This document shows positions 39,273-48,741 of a stretch of DNA of 54,294 nucleotides, piece after piece (positions within the stretch are counted from its first letter, which is position 1; every line of letters starts with the position of its first letter). The position numbers and the translations under genes were made by a program. The notes under the pieces were generated by a model. That model worked only from the letters and a program-made list of their open reading frames with translations, was not told where the DNA came from and ran no database searches. Source of the DNA: an uncultured Bartonella sp. (lineage in GTDB: Bacteria > Pseudomonadota > Alphaproteobacteria > Rhizobiales > Rhizobiaceae); assembly GCA_945285915.1 (NCBI GenBank), contig CALYQL010000016.1, positions 1 to 54,294 on the forward strand, read 5' to 3'.

Positions 39273-41723
39273 ATGAGCGATGAACAACCATCCCCTTTTC
39301 AAGTGCCAAAGCTCACATTGGCCAGAGCATTGGCATGGTGTGTTCTGCTATTCGAGCGTTTATTGCCACGTATTTTGCCAAGCATAATGGCATTGATGTT
39401 GCTAATCGCATTGGCGTGGTTCGGCATTTTTAATAGTCTTTCCTATTGGCCGCATCTCCTTATCGTGTGGGGGCTACTTTTTATCGCATTTGGCTGTGTG
39501 TTTTTTCTGTCTGGCCTTCATGTTCCAACCAGAGGAGAAGTGGATCGACAGATAGAAAAAGCAAGCGGTTTGCAAAACCAACCTCTTGAAGCACTTTTTG
39601 ATAAGCCGGTTAATGGTGGAAATGATCCCTATGCTAAAGCGCTTTGGGCAGAACACCAACGCCGCATGGCAGCCCAATTGGAACATTTGCAGGCTGGTTT
39701 TCCTGATACTGCAATATGCCGCTATGATCCGCTGGCTATCCGCGCGCTGGTTATACTTTTTACCGCGACAGCTTTTGCCTATTCATTTGGCAATACAGGA
39801 GGTCGGTTGGGAGATGTTTTTGATTTTTCCGCACCGGTCAATTTGTCATCTTTGCGTGTAGATGCTTGGGTTACGCCACCAGCTTATACCGGACAGGCCC
39901 CCATTTATCTGACACAAACCGCAATTGAGCGCGCAACAGTTCCAGAAGGTAGTAAAGTCACAATTCGGGTGGTTGATGGTGGTGACGCCTATTTGAAATT
40001 GAAAGACAGTTCAAGCGGTGAGACTGCGCAGATAACAGCGCAAAAAGAAAAAACTTCGGCAAAAAGCACCAATGAAACTTTTGAAACAGATTTAAAATCT
40101 TCTTCCGATCTTGTCTTGTCACTGCGCCATTACGAAAAAAAATGGCATTTTGACATTATCCCAGATCGTGCACCAACTATTCAGCTAATCAAAGAGCCTG
40201 AACGTATTCTCAATGGATCGTTGGAGCTCAACTATATGCTGGATGATGATTACGGTGTTGAAAAAGCTTATGTGGAAATTGTGCCGACATCACAAATAGC
40301 GGGCATAGGTCATCCCCTTTATAATGCACCGGAAATTCGGCTGTTGATACCGCGCGGTGGTAAAGGACAAGGGCGCACTGTGCAGGACATAAGTAACCAC
40401 CCTTGGGCTGGTTCCGAAGTGCATTTGACCTTGATTGCTGAAGATGGTGCAGGACACGTGGCAAAAAGCGAAAGCCGCACCATGACCTTGCCGCAACGCA
40501 ATTTTGGTAATCCTTTGTCGCGTGCTGTGGTTGAAGAACGGCGTTTATTAGCATTGGATACTATGTCACGGTTACGCGTCATGGATATGCTGTGGGCGCT
40601 TACATTACGACCTGAAGATACAATTCAAAATTATGGGCATTTCTTGGCCTTACGCAGCGTGCGAACACGGCTTTCCCTTGCCGATACTGATGATAAATTG
40701 CGCGATGTAACAGATTATATGTGGCAGATAGCGGTCGGCATTGAAGGTGATAATGTCAATCAGGCAGAAAAAAACTTAAAACAAGCACAGGCTGCCTTAC
40801 GAGACGCTATAAGAAATGGAGCATCTCCTGAAGAAATAAGTCGTTTAATGGACGCCTTAAAGCAGGCAATGAATGATTATATGGCAGCTTTGGCTGAACA
40901 GCAGCAAAATATCAGCCCTGACCAAAAATCCAATAATAAAGCACAAAACCTGTCTCCTGATGAGCTGACGCAAAAATTGCAACAGTTAGAAGACATGGCA
41001 AAAACCGGCAATCGTTCAGCAGCAGAACAACTTTTGTCAGAACTTGAAAATATGATGGATAATTTACAAGTTCAAAAAGGTGCCAATGGATCCGGATCTG
41101 GTCAGTCAAGCAATGGCACAGACGAGATGCAAAAACAAATGGATCAGCTCGGTGATTTGATGCGTCGCCAGCAGGAAACGTTGAACGATACGCACAAACT
41201 GGAAGATGAAAAACAACGTGGTGAAAAAACACCAAAGCAATATCAGCAGGAATTGGATAAGCTGCATAAAAGACAGGATGAATTGCAATCTGAATTAAAA
41301 AATCTGCAAAAAGATTTATCCGAGCGCGGATTGAAACCGAGTGACAGCCTTAAAGATGCAGAAAAACAGATGGGAAAATCTGGCGAGTCTTTAAAGGGTG
41401 GGGATGGATCTTCATCAGCACAATCACAGTCTGATGCACTGGATTCTCTTCGGGGTGGTGCAAAAGACCTTATGAAGCAGATGCAAGAAGCCATGAAGAA
41501 AAATGGCGAAAACGGTCAGGATGATGGTACAACACCGAAAGATCCTTTGGGGCGGCATCTTGATTCAGCCAAGGGTAAATCCGAAAATGGGGCAGAATTG
41601 CCACAAGAAAGTGATATGCAGCGGGCGCGAAAAATTTTGGAAGAAATTCGTAAACGTCTAGGACAATCTTTTACACCAGAAGCCGAAAAAGATTATTTGG
41701 AACGCTTGCTGAAATTTAATTGA
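39273..41723 (+). CDS. DUF4175 family membrane protein (TIGR02302)
   Basis: An 816-residue protein known mainly as the rhizobial TIGR02302/DUF4175 group, usually next to lysA. Two hydrophobic helices lie near residues 35-60 and 60-85, and another around 165. A beta-rich periplasmic region (SSLRVDAWVTPPAYTGQAP) and a long Gln/Lys/Glu-rich coiled-coil part (about residues 470-800) follow, ending ARKILEEIRKRLGQS. Function is unproven; envelope role is inferred. A GTG at 39237 is in frame; I chose the ATG at 39273. Confidence 0.85.
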   Translation: MSDEQPSPFQVPKLTLARALAWCVLLFERLLPRILPSIMALMLLIALAWFGIFNSLSYWPHLLIVWGLLFIAFGCVFFLSGLHVPTRGEVDRQIEKASGLQNQPLEALFDKPVNGGNDPYAKALWAEHQRRMAAQLEHLQAGFPDTAICRYDPLAIRALVILFTATAFAYSFGNTGGRLGDVFDFSAPVNLSSLRVDAWVTPPAYTGQAPIYLTQTAIERATVPEGSKVTIRVVDGGDAYLKLKDSSSGETAQITAQKEKTSAKSTNETFETDLKSSSDLVLSLRHYEKKWHFDIIPDRAPTIQLIKEPERILNGSLELNYMLDDDYGVEKAYVEIVPTSQIAGIGHPLYNAPEIRLLIPRGGKGQGRTVQDISNHPWAGSEVHLTLIAEDGAGHVAKSESRTMTLPQRNFGNPLSRAVVEERRLLALDTMSRLRVMDMLWALTLRPEDTIQNYGHFLALRSVRTRLSLADTDDKLRDVTDYMWQIAVGIEGDNVNQAEKNLKQAQAALRDAIRNGASPEEISRLMDALKQAMNDYMAALAEQQQNISPDQKSNNKAQNLSPDELTQKLQQLEDMAKTGNRSAAEQLLSELENMMDNLQVQKGANGSGSGQSSNGTDEMQKQMDQLGDLMRRQQETLNDTHKLEDEKQRGEKTPKQYQQELDKLHKRQDELQSELKNLQKDLSERGLKPSDSLKDAEKQMGKSGESLKGGDGSSSAQSQSDALDSLRGGAKDLMKQMQEAMKKNGENGQDDGTTPKDPLGRHLDSAKGKSENGAELPQESDMQRARKILEEIRKRLGQSFTPEAEKDYLERLLKFN

Positions 41724-42279
41724 TTTTTACGCTTGAAAACCCAATAGTATCACACTTTTCTATTACATTTTGGCATTTGCAGTCTGGGTTTTGTGGGGAC
41801 TGTGGTTTTAGTGCCTTTTATACTATAGGCTAGGTAATCTATCGCGCTTTGCCATGATAAAGCGCTTATCTTGCCGCAGTCATTTTTCATGTTTCCAGTA
41901 AGAAAATATATCACGGATATGAGCGATTTATTGCAGTGTGAAAATTATTGCGGTGCAGAAATTTTGTCCCTTGTGTTCTATCCGCCAAATATGCTGACAA
42001 TCATGATTATCATTGTCATTCGTACGACCATTAATCCACGCTTTTCGAGATTGCATGGATTGGCGCTTGAGCGGAAAAACTATTTCCATAAAGCACATCA
42101 GATTGCCCTGATTTTAAGCAAATATTTTCATGCGCAATAGATTGTTTTTGCTTCAAGGGGCGTATCATGAAACAGCTTAACGTGTATGGAACCCTTCAGC
42201 GAACATAAAACACGTTAACGAACTATCACGGAACAATTGTGATCGTTTGCCGTTTAGCCGTCATAGAAAGGAATTCGTC
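41724..42279. other. Gene-free stretch between the DUF4175 and DUF305 genes
   Basis: No supported gene. An 89-codon open frame at 41871-42140 lacks a ribosome site and any family resemblance. A short inverted repeat GCGCTTT/AAAGCGC (41844-41865) has no T-run. Confidence 0.5.
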
Positions 42280-42645
42280 ATGAAAAAACTTATTGCTGCC
42301 TTATGCATATCTTGTGCTTCCATTGGTTATGTATCCGCGCAGAGTCAGGAGCAAAATATGATGGGTATGGTAAAAGAAAAAGCGATGTCGGCATCATCTC
42401 AAGCATTGGAAAAAGTTAATGAAACAATGCATAAAAACATGATGGTGAAAATGACTGGCAATGCAGATGTTGATTTTGTCAAATCAATGCTTGCCCATCA
42501 TCAGGGCGCTGTCGATATGGCAAAAGTAGAATTGAAATATGGCAAAGAGCCAGAAGCCAAAAAACTGGCAGAAAATATCATTGCCGAGCAGGAAAAAGAA
42601 ATTAAACAAATGCAGGATTGGCTAAAACAGCACGACCAGCATTGA
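42280..42645 (+). CDS. Secreted DUF305 protein
   Basis: A 121-residue exported protein with a signal peptide (LIAALCISCASIGYVSAQ) and a DUF305 domain: FVKSMLAHHQGAVDMAKVEL followed by AKKLAENIIAEQEKEIKQM. The paired histidines and methionine-rich helices suggest metal (copper-type) binding as in other DUF305 proteins, which is inference. AAGGA precedes the ATG at 42280; a longer frame to 42247 is unlikely. A terminator follows. Confidence 0.88.
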   Translation: MKKLIAALCISCASIGYVSAQSQEQNMMGMVKEKAMSASSQALEKVNETMHKNMMVKMTGNADVDFVKSMLAHHQGAVDMAKVELKYGKEPEAKKLAENIIAEQEKEIKQMQDWLKQHDQH

Positions 42646-42667
42646 TTCTTTGTGAATGAGATAAATT

Positions 42668-42705
42668 AATATCCCTTTGAGGTGCCCCCCAAAGGGATAT
42701 TTTAT
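42668..42705 (+). terminator. Rho-independent terminator of the DUF305 gene
   Basis: AATATCCCTTTG (42668-42679) pairs perfectly with CAAAGGGATATT (42690-42701) around a GGTGCCCCC-type loop and is followed by TTATAAC. It lies between the converging DUF305 and cysK genes and may also stop cysK transcription. Confidence 0.75.
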
Positions 42706-42799
42706 AACAAACAGCAGTTTTGTATAGATATGACGTTACTCTCATGAGGTTGATTGGTCAATTACTAATCGCCATTCGAGAAATGTCTGCATTGGCAGA

Positions 42800-43768
42800 T
42801 TATAGACCATCAAACAGCGGCGTGGAAAGATACCGTTCTGCAAATGAAGGAATGATGATAACAATATTCTTTCCAGCATTTTCTGGTCTTTTTCCAATTT
42901 CTATAGCGGCCGTTAGGGCAGCACCAGACGAAATGCCGACGGGAATACCTTCCAAAAGTGCCAGATCACGCGAATTTTTAAAGGCATCTTCATTGGATAC
43001 TGGAATGATTTCATCATAAATATGCGTATCAAGGGTTTTGGGTACAAAGCCTGCGCCAATACCTTGTAATTTATGAGGGCCCGGTTGGCCGCCAGATAAT
43101 ACCGGAGAATCTTTAGGTTCAACCGCAATAACTTGGAAATCCGGTTTGCGTTGCTTGATAACTTGTCCGATACCTGTAATCGTGCCACCAGTACCAACGC
43201 CAGCAACTAAAAAATCAACATCGCCTTTTGTATCATTCCATATTTCTTCAGCAGTGGTATGGCGGTGCACATCAGGATTGGCAGGATTTTCAAATTGTTG
43301 CGGAATAATTGCATCCGGATTTTCATTTGCCAATTCTTCTGCTTTTGCAATGGCACCTTTCATGCCTTTTGCCCCTTCAGTCAGCACAAGTTCAGCACCA
43401 AGAAATTTCAAAAGTTTGCGGCGTTCAACCGACATAGTTTCCGGCATGGTTAAAATGAGATGATAACCTTTGGCCGCTGCTGCAAAAGCAAGCGCAATAC
43501 CTGTATTGCCCGATGTTGGTTCAATGAGAGTGGTTTTTCCAGGAATGGCTTTTCCCTGCTTTTCCAGTGACTCAATCAAAGCAAGTCCAATACGATCCTT
43601 GACACTGGCAAGCGGATTAAAAAATTCTAGCTTGGCTAATAGATGCGCTTTTACACCTTTTTTCTTGGCAAATTTGTCAATCCGCACCAGTGGTGTATTA
43701 CCAATTGTATCTAAAATGGAATTATAAATAACTCCACGTCCTTTTGTCGAAGATTGCTTGTCGCTCAT
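42800..43768 (-). CDS. cysK: Cysteine synthase A (O-acetylserine sulfhydrylase)
   Basis: CysK makes cysteine from O-acetylserine and sulfide with PLP. The PLP lysine is in [14 protein letters not shown], the substrate loop in [20 protein letters not shown], and the phosphate-binding loop in [18 protein letters not shown]; 322 residues is normal. It is transcribed leftward from a start at 43768 with GGAAACC upstream. Regulation cannot be read. Confidence 0.95.
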   Translation of the reverse strand: MSDKQSSTKGRGVIYNSILDTIGNTPLVRIDKFAKKKGVKAHLLAKLEFFNPLASVKDRIGLALIESLEKQGKAIPGKTTLIEPTSGNTGIALAFAAAAKGYHLILTMPETMSVERRKLLKFLGAELVLTEGAKGMKGAIAKAEELANENPDAIIPQQFENPANPDVHRHTTAEEIWNDTKGDVDFLVAGVGTGGTITGIGQVIKQRKPDFQVIAVEPKDSPVLSGGQPGPHKLQGIGAGFVPKTLDTHIYDEIIPVSNEDAFKNSRDLALLEGIPVGISSGAALTAAIEIGKRPENAGKNIVIIIPSFAERYLSTPLFDGL

Positions 43769-44343
43769 TTGGTTTCCTCTTTAATAGATACAGAATTGGC
43801 GCTTATCGTGAAGCACTGATCCATAGTTGTGACCTTTTACATAAGGATATTGGGCATGGAGAGAAAAACATAGCGATGGAATATTATTTCCAATAATGGA
43901 ATAAAATAAATTTCTTAGAATTATAAATTAAATAGCATTATTTTTCAAAAAATATCAAATCGCGTTTCCGTGTTGCTATCCTTCTCTTTCATGTTTCTAT
44001 TCATCTCATGTGATTGTTAATGACATTTTTAGCACATTGAGGTCCCAATGATTTTGTGATGTCGGGTTTGGGCTATCGGTTCTATTCTAAGGTTTAAAAT
44101 GAGACCATAAAATTTCATGCCGCTATTTTTACGCTGACGCGCATCTTTTAAATTGCTAGATGAGCTATATAATAAAATGCGTTAAAACCCTGACGCAACT
44201 TTCTGGTAAAGCAGTTTTGGTCAATTAATACTTTCATGTTATTGTCAGATTTTAACCTTAAATTAACGAACTCTTTTTCTTCCATTGAAGAGTTTGCTAA
44301 GATTTACAGATATGACGTTAGATCGGATAATTGGATGTTAAAT
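43769..44343. other. Gene-free stretch upstream of cysK
   Basis: This divergent AT-rich region must hold the cysK promoter and that of the lipoprotein gene, but no riboswitch, repeat or further gene is evident. Confidence 0.4.
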
Positions 44344-44622
44344 ATGGACAGGTTAAAAACTTTTATGTCTGTCAAAACTGCGGTTCTACCGTGTATGCTG
44401 GTGATGGCTGGCTGCGCGGCTCAGGCAACGGCATGGACAGAAAAAATAACCACACAGAAGGTTGAATTGCCGACGGAATGTACGGGGTGGGAAAAAATCG
44501 ATGTAAAAGCGCGCACACGCTATTATATGATGAAAGAAGATCAGCGCGCGCTGGTTGATATTGATTCACATAATTTGCGCGGTAAAAATCTTGGTTGTTG
44601 GGATAAGGCGCCTGTACAATAA
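44344..44622 (+). CDS. Small lipoprotein, hypothetical
   Basis: I do not recognise this protein. It has a lipoprotein signal (TAVLPCMLVMAGC; cleavage before Cys) and about 70 mature residues with two further cysteines (LPTECTGWEKI, NLGCWDKAP), which may form a disulfide, and VDIDSHNLRGKNLGCW. The frame is open to 44236; I start at the ATG at 44344 (92 residues), but 44365 is also possible. It precedes the methyltransferase gene by 41 bp. Confidence 0.65.
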   Translation: MDRLKTFMSVKTAVLPCMLVMAGCAAQATAWTEKITTQKVELPTECTGWEKIDVKARTRYYMMKEDQRALVDIDSHNLRGKNLGCWDKAPVQ

Positions 44623-44663
44623 TATTTCGATAACGACATTATCGAGAGGCGGAAGGTTGTTTT

Positions 44664-45416
44664 TTGGATATTCTGGCGTTTAGATCATTTTATGCAACAG
44701 CCCTAGGAAATAGGGTTTTGAACAACATTATTCGCCGGCTGGATATAGCGGATAGGGATTTATCAAGCGAGCGCATTTTGGGTTTAGGATATGCGGCGCC
44801 CTATCTTTCAGGTGTTGTTGGACGGGCAGAACGTTGTTTTGCGTTTATGCCGGCACGGCAGGGGGCTTGTATATGGCCACAAGCCGATAAAGTTGCCACG
44901 GCGCTCGTTTTTGAAGAAGATTTGCCGTTGCCCGATGCCACTGTTGACCGTATTTTATTGATACATGCTTTGGAATTTGCTGAAAACGCTCAGGAGTGTT
45001 TAAGTGAAATGTGGCGCGTATTGGCTCCCAATGGCACGCTCACCGTAGTAACGCCTAATAGACGTGGATTTTGGGCGCGTAATGAGCATACACCTTTCGG
45101 TAGTGGGCAACCTTATAGCCGTGGTCAATTGCTCGATTTATTACGCCAAACAAATTTTTCTGTTTCGAATATTCAGGAAACTTTATATTTTTTACCCTCG
45201 CAAAAGGCGCTGGCACGGTTTATTTCCGCAGGCTATGAACCACTGGCACGTAACCTACTGCCGTATTTTGGTGGTGTTCTTATTTGCAATGCGCAAAAGC
45301 GGTTGTTTCAAGGATTATTGGCCCATCGCCGTCAATCACGGCGTGTTTTTATACCTGCACTTACACCACAAATGACCAACCGCAAGTCGTTTGGTCGTAT
45401 TGATGTTGTGAAATGA
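44664..45416 (+). CDS. SAM-dependent class I methyltransferase
   Basis: A 250-residue methyltransferase of the Methyltransf_11 group. The region ILGLGYAAPYLSG corresponds to motif I, and LPDATVDRILLIHALEF to motif IV, followed by MWRVLAPNGTLTVVTPNRRG. This architecture is that of the rhizobial methyltransferase commonly encoded beside gloB, although gloB is elsewhere here. The start is a TTG with GGAAGG upstream. Substrate is unknown. Confidence 0.85.
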   Translation: MDILAFRSFYATALGNRVLNNIIRRLDIADRDLSSERILGLGYAAPYLSGVVGRAERCFAFMPARQGACIWPQADKVATALVFEEDLPLPDATVDRILLIHALEFAENAQECLSEMWRVLAPNGTLTVVTPNRRGFWARNEHTPFGSGQPYSRGQLLDLLRQTNFSVSNIQETLYFLPSQKALARFISAGYEPLARNLLPYFGGVLICNAQKRLFQGLLAHRRQSRRVFIPALTPQMTNRKSFGRIDVVK

Positions 45417-45443
45417 GCGTTTACAGCTTGGTTCGGCTGGTTA

Positions 45444-45507
45444 AAACACAATTGTGAGAGATCTGATCGGTAGTGGGCAACTTGAAACATAATTATGAAA
45501 GATCTGA
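45444..45507. repeat. Two imperfect 23-bp direct repeats with palindromic cores
   Basis: Units at 45444-45466 and 45485-45507 agree at 20 of 23 bases. Each carries a palindrome (CACAATTGTG at 45447, CATAATTATG at 45488) followed by A-rich AGATCTGA. The second unit covers the end of the cyclic-nucleotide-binding gene. It could be a tail duplication or paired operators. Confidence 0.55.
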
Positions 45508-45942
45508 AAAGCGACCAATGTCTTTAACCAAATCGCGCATTCTATCACTGACATAATCATAGATCTGGTAAGCGATTTCTGGAAATTCATCCATAAGCCG
45601 CAAAAATGTCGTCCGATTGAGTTTTAAAACTGTACTATCCAATGCCGCTACCGCTGTCATTGGTCGAGAGATTTCGGTAATCAATGCCAATTCCGACAAA
45701 AGTGTACCCTTTGTGACCATATCAATAGCGCGATCAATATGACCCTGCCGGCGGAAAAGATTAAAACTGCCGGTCAATACAATATAGGCACAATCTGCCT
45801 TATCCCCTTCACGAAACAGCGTTTTACCGCGTGAAATATCCAGTTCTTCGGCGCTAAATAATAACAGCCGTAATTGTTCCTTAGTCATAAAACTAAAGAA
45901 TTCCAATTGTTTCAATACGGCAATATTTTGCTCAATAGCCAA
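45493..45942 (-). CDS. Stand-alone cyclic-nucleotide-binding domain protein (Crp/Fnr-like without HTH)
   Basis: A 149-residue protein consisting almost entirely of a cyclic-nucleotide-binding beta-roll: FFSFMTKEQLRLLLFSAEEL, GKTLFREGDKADCAYIVLTG, LLSELALITEISRPMTAVAA with the phosphate-binding-cassette area, and a C-helix ending YDYVSDRMRDLVKDIGRFS. There is no C-terminal DNA-binding helix-turn-helix, so it is not a classical Crp. It is leftward, just downstream of the response regulator, a context in which it may be a signalling partner. Confidence 0.85.
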   Translation of the reverse strand: MAIEQNIAVLKQLEFFSFMTKEQLRLLLFSAEELDISRGKTLFREGDKADCAYIVLTGSFNLFRRQGHIDRAIDMVTKGTLLSELALITEISRPMTAVAALDSTVLKLNRTTFLRLMDEFPEIAYQIYDYVSDRMRDLVKDIGRFSDLS

Positions 45943-46047
45943 ATAAAGCTCCTAGCTGTTATTTATTTATGCTTATGAATATAGATGATGAATGTATATT
46001 CAATATGCCTGTTCATTTCAAACAGGCATATTTTATTCTTGTGATGA

Positions 46048-46731
46048 TTATGGGTTCAACCGATATCCACCGCTATCTGTCACCAGAATTTGCGCATTTG
46101 CCGGATCTTTTTCGATTTTTTGGCGCAATCTGTAAACGTGCGTTTCCAGTGTGTGGGTTGTAACACCAGAATTATAGCCCCAAACTTCTTCCAGAAGTTT
46201 ATCACGGCTTACAATGCTGTCATTGGCACGATAAAGATATTTGATAATAGCCGCTTCTTTTTCAGTAAGACGCACTTTGTTGCCATTATCATTCATAAGA
46301 AGCTTTTGCCCTGGTTTGAATGTATATGGCCCAACCTTAAACGTTGCATCTTCACTTTGCTCATGTTGGCGCAATTGTGCACGAATACGAGCCAGTAAAA
46401 CAGCAAAACGGAATGGTTTTGTCACGTAGTCATTAGCACCGGCTTCAAGACCCAATATCGTATCTGAATCAGTGTCATGACCCGTCAACATGATAACAGG
46501 CGCACGAAAACCTTCTTGCCGCAGGTTTTTAACAGCCTCACGCCCATCAAGGTCGGGTAATCCAACGTCCATGATGACCAGATCAACATTTTCGTTGCGT
46601 GCTGTTTCAATCCCTTTTTTTGCAGTGCTTTCTTGCAATACATTGAATTCTTCATGCATTTGCAGCTGTTCTACCAAAATAGAACGCAGATCATCATCAT
46701 CATCTACAATCAAAAGGGTGCGATCGGTCAT
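46048..46731 (-). CDS. cenR: OmpR-family response regulator, CenR-like
   Basis: A 227-residue two-domain regulator. The receiver domain has the acidic pocket LLIVDDDDDLR, the phospho-acceptor in LVIMDVGLPDLDGREA, the Thr in VIMLTGHDTDSDTILGL and Lys in YVTKPFRFAVLLARI. The winged-helix output has LTEKEAAIIKYLY and GVTTHTLETHVYRLRQKIE. The sequence closely follows rhizobial CenR, an envelope regulator essential in Caulobacter and Sinorhizobium; the name is inference. No histidine kinase is adjacent. It diverges from an L,D-transpeptidase gene. Confidence 0.85.
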   Translation of the reverse strand: MTDRTLLIVDDDDDLRSILVEQLQMHEEFNVLQESTAKKGIETARNENVDLVIMDVGLPDLDGREAVKNLRQEGFRAPVIMLTGHDTDSDTILGLEAGANDYVTKPFRFAVLLARIRAQLRQHEQSEDATFKVGPYTFKPGQKLLMNDNGNKVRLTEKEAAIIKYLYRANDSIVSRDKLLEEVWGYNSGVTTHTLETHVYRLRQKIEKDPANAQILVTDSGGYRLNP

Positions 46732-46804
46732 TTTGTTTCCTTATGAAATTTGCAAATTCACGCTATAAACAATTGATAGTCACAATCAAGAAAAACGATC
46801 CTTC

Positions 46805-47368
46805 ATGCAAGCATATTCGACAAAAAACCCCATAAAAAAACCATATTTTATTTCAGCAATTGTTGTACGAAAAAAATGTGGCAGTCAAACCCAAGGAATT
46901 TTGGCTGCAGGTCTATGCCGTTTTCAATGTGCTATTGGGCGCAGTGGCATTACTGCGCGCAAGCGTGAGGGAGACGGGGCAACGCCTTTGGCCAATATGA
47001 GATTTTTGTCTGGCTTTCAAAAAAATAGTTTGCGAAAGCTCCCTCAGACAGTGTTGAAACTCAAGCGCGTTAAACGTGATGATGGGTGGTGCGATAGTGC
47101 TGGTAACAGAAACTACAATCGCCCCGTGCGTCTTCCTTATCAAGCTAGCGCTGAAAAACTGCTGCGTGATGACCATCTTTATGACATTGCTCTTATACCC
47201 GATTGGAATATCCGCCACCGAATACAAAATAGAGGAAGCGCTATTTTTGTTCATCTGGCTCGCCCTGCTTATGCGCCAACAGAGGGGTGTATTGCTTTAT
47301 CAAGACGCGATATGGAGCGGCTTTTACCGCATATTTCCCGTAAAACACGCCTTATTATTCAGCGATAA
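46805..47368 (+). CDS. L,D-transpeptidase (YkuD family)
   Basis: A 187-residue YkuD-type catalytic protein. CAIGRSGITARKREGDGATP matches the opening of rhizobial YkuD domains; the catalytic triad region is IFVHLARPAYAPTEGCIALS, with His and Cys conserved. Such enzymes form 3-3 cross-links or anchor outer-membrane proteins to peptidoglycan. No signal peptide is apparent, so export is uncertain, as in several relatives. It is divergent from the CenR-like regulator, so envelope control is plausible. Confidence 0.88.
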   Translation: MQAYSTKNPIKKPYFISAIVVRKKCGSQTQGILAAGLCRFQCAIGRSGITARKREGDGATPLANMRFLSGFQKNSLRKLPQTVLKLKRVKRDDGWCDSAGNRNYNRPVRLPYQASAEKLLRDDHLYDIALIPDWNIRHRIQNRGSAIFVHLARPAYAPTEGCIALSRRDMERLLPHISRKTRLIIQR

Positions 47369-47733
47369 CTGCATACCTATTCGCAAAGAAATACACGTAA
47401 TAGTTGTATTTATGGGACGATTTAAAAGGCAGTGATCCAGTTTATATCTGTTTTATCATTGTGAGAGTTCTTTCCTTTTACAAAAGCCGTTCTTGGGGTT
47501 CATTATTCAAACCATCATTCATTGTTTTTGCCAAAGAATGTCTTTGAAAGAAAATGAATAAAGATAAAGACACTGCGTGATTTTCAATAAAACTTTCATA
47601 CACTAGCTGTTTGTTTTTCTAAAAAATCAGTATTTATAGGTTAATGATTACAGCACCTTGTATAAGTGGCAATGGCTACTTAAATACCCGAAGAATTATG
47701 CAAATATTATCAAAGATAATTTTAGGTTTAACG
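47369..47733. other. Gene-free stretch before the DUF4145 gene
   Basis: An AT-rich stretch without a supported gene or clear hairpin. It probably contains the promoter of the DUF4145 gene. Confidence 0.4.
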
Positions 47734-48579
47734 ATGGTTGATATTCAAATCGGATCAATAGTGAAGGCACATTGCCCATCTTGTGGCGGTTCAAGAAATT
47801 GCAGGGTAGATTGGCATTCCTTAAAAAGAACACAGGATGGATCAGTTACATTTTGGACGTATTATTTTTTACTGGTTTGCCAAGGCTGTGACCAAAGATT
47901 TATGCAAACAGTAGAGTTTAATTCTGAAGCATACAAATACATTCTCCCCCCACCCAGAGCTTCAGCTGAGCCCTCACCTTCAGCTTGGCTCCCACCTAGT
48001 AACTCTCCAACTATTATGTATATTCCAACTATTAAGATATGGTCTTCTCCATACAAAAGACAAGTGTTTGAAGAGTTCATAAAATATGAGGATCTTATAA
48101 ATATTTTTTGCGACCGTTCTTTGAGTAGCACGTTGCGACAAGTTTATGACGCCTATAATAATAATAATAATTCAACAACTATGGTATCAATGGGAATACG
48201 GACATGTTTTGATATTGCATCAACTTCACTTGGTGTAGATGATAAGTTATCATTTGTTCAAAAATTACAAAACTTGGTTGATCGTCGATACATTACTGAG
48301 ATAGAAAAAGGTTATCTTGTTGTAATGGTAGATGCAGGTAATGCATCTGCTCACAGAGGGTGGTCTCCCAATTCAGAACAGGTCAATATACTCTTAAATA
48401 TACTGGAAAACTTTATTAAAAATACAATTATTAGAGACATAGACAGCATAATATTGGGATTACAGGCTTCAATCATTAAGGAAAAAATACCACCTCGTCC
48501 ATCCCAAAAAAAAGTAGTTTCACGTGAATTAAGCCAAATGTTGGACGTGATGACCCGTCATCTCAACGAAAGACATTGA
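47734..48579 (+). CDS. DUF4145 domain protein with N-terminal zinc-ribbon
   Basis: A 281-residue protein. The N-terminal part has a CPSCGGSRNC motif and a second CQGC about 40 residues on, as in a zinc ribbon. A Pro/Ser-rich linker and an Asn run (YNNNNNS) follow. The C-terminal half is DUF4145-like: SMGIRTCFDIASTSLG, LQNLVDRRYITEIEKGYL, and the AGNASAHRGWSPNSEQ hallmark. DUF4145 occurs in putative defence and nuclease proteins. A start at 47644 is possible. AT-richness and a lone setting between core genes suggest an accessory gene. Confidence 0.75.
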   Translation: MVDIQIGSIVKAHCPSCGGSRNCRVDWHSLKRTQDGSVTFWTYYFLLVCQGCDQRFMQTVEFNSEAYKYILPPPRASAEPSPSAWLPPSNSPTIMYIPTIKIWSSPYKRQVFEEFIKYEDLINIFCDRSLSSTLRQVYDAYNNNNNSTTMVSMGIRTCFDIASTSLGVDDKLSFVQKLQNLVDRRYITEIEKGYLVVMVDAGNASAHRGWSPNSEQVNILLNILENFIKNTIIRDIDSIILGLQASIIKEKIPPRPSQKKVVSRELSQMLDVMTRHLNERH

Positions 48580-48741
48580 GAAACTATATTTATACTCACA
48601 AAAATTGTAAAAATATCAAAATAAAAACTGCAAAAATGCTGCAATAAAAAGCGTTTCCACGTGAAACACTGAAAAAAATACAACCCAAGCGTGTAATTTT
48701 TATAAATGCCTTACATGCTTGGGTTTACAAATTATCGTATA

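Noticed and set aside
41871..42140. An 89-codon plus-strand frame
   Set aside because: No ribosome site, no family resemblance, atypical composition; probably chance.
43769..44343. Riboswitch upstream of cysK
   Set aside because: No SAM or other riboswitch core could be recognised.
45493..45942. Full Crp/Fnr transcription factor
   Set aside because: The protein ends after the C-helix; no helix-turn-helix follows in any frame, so it is called a stand-alone sensor domain.
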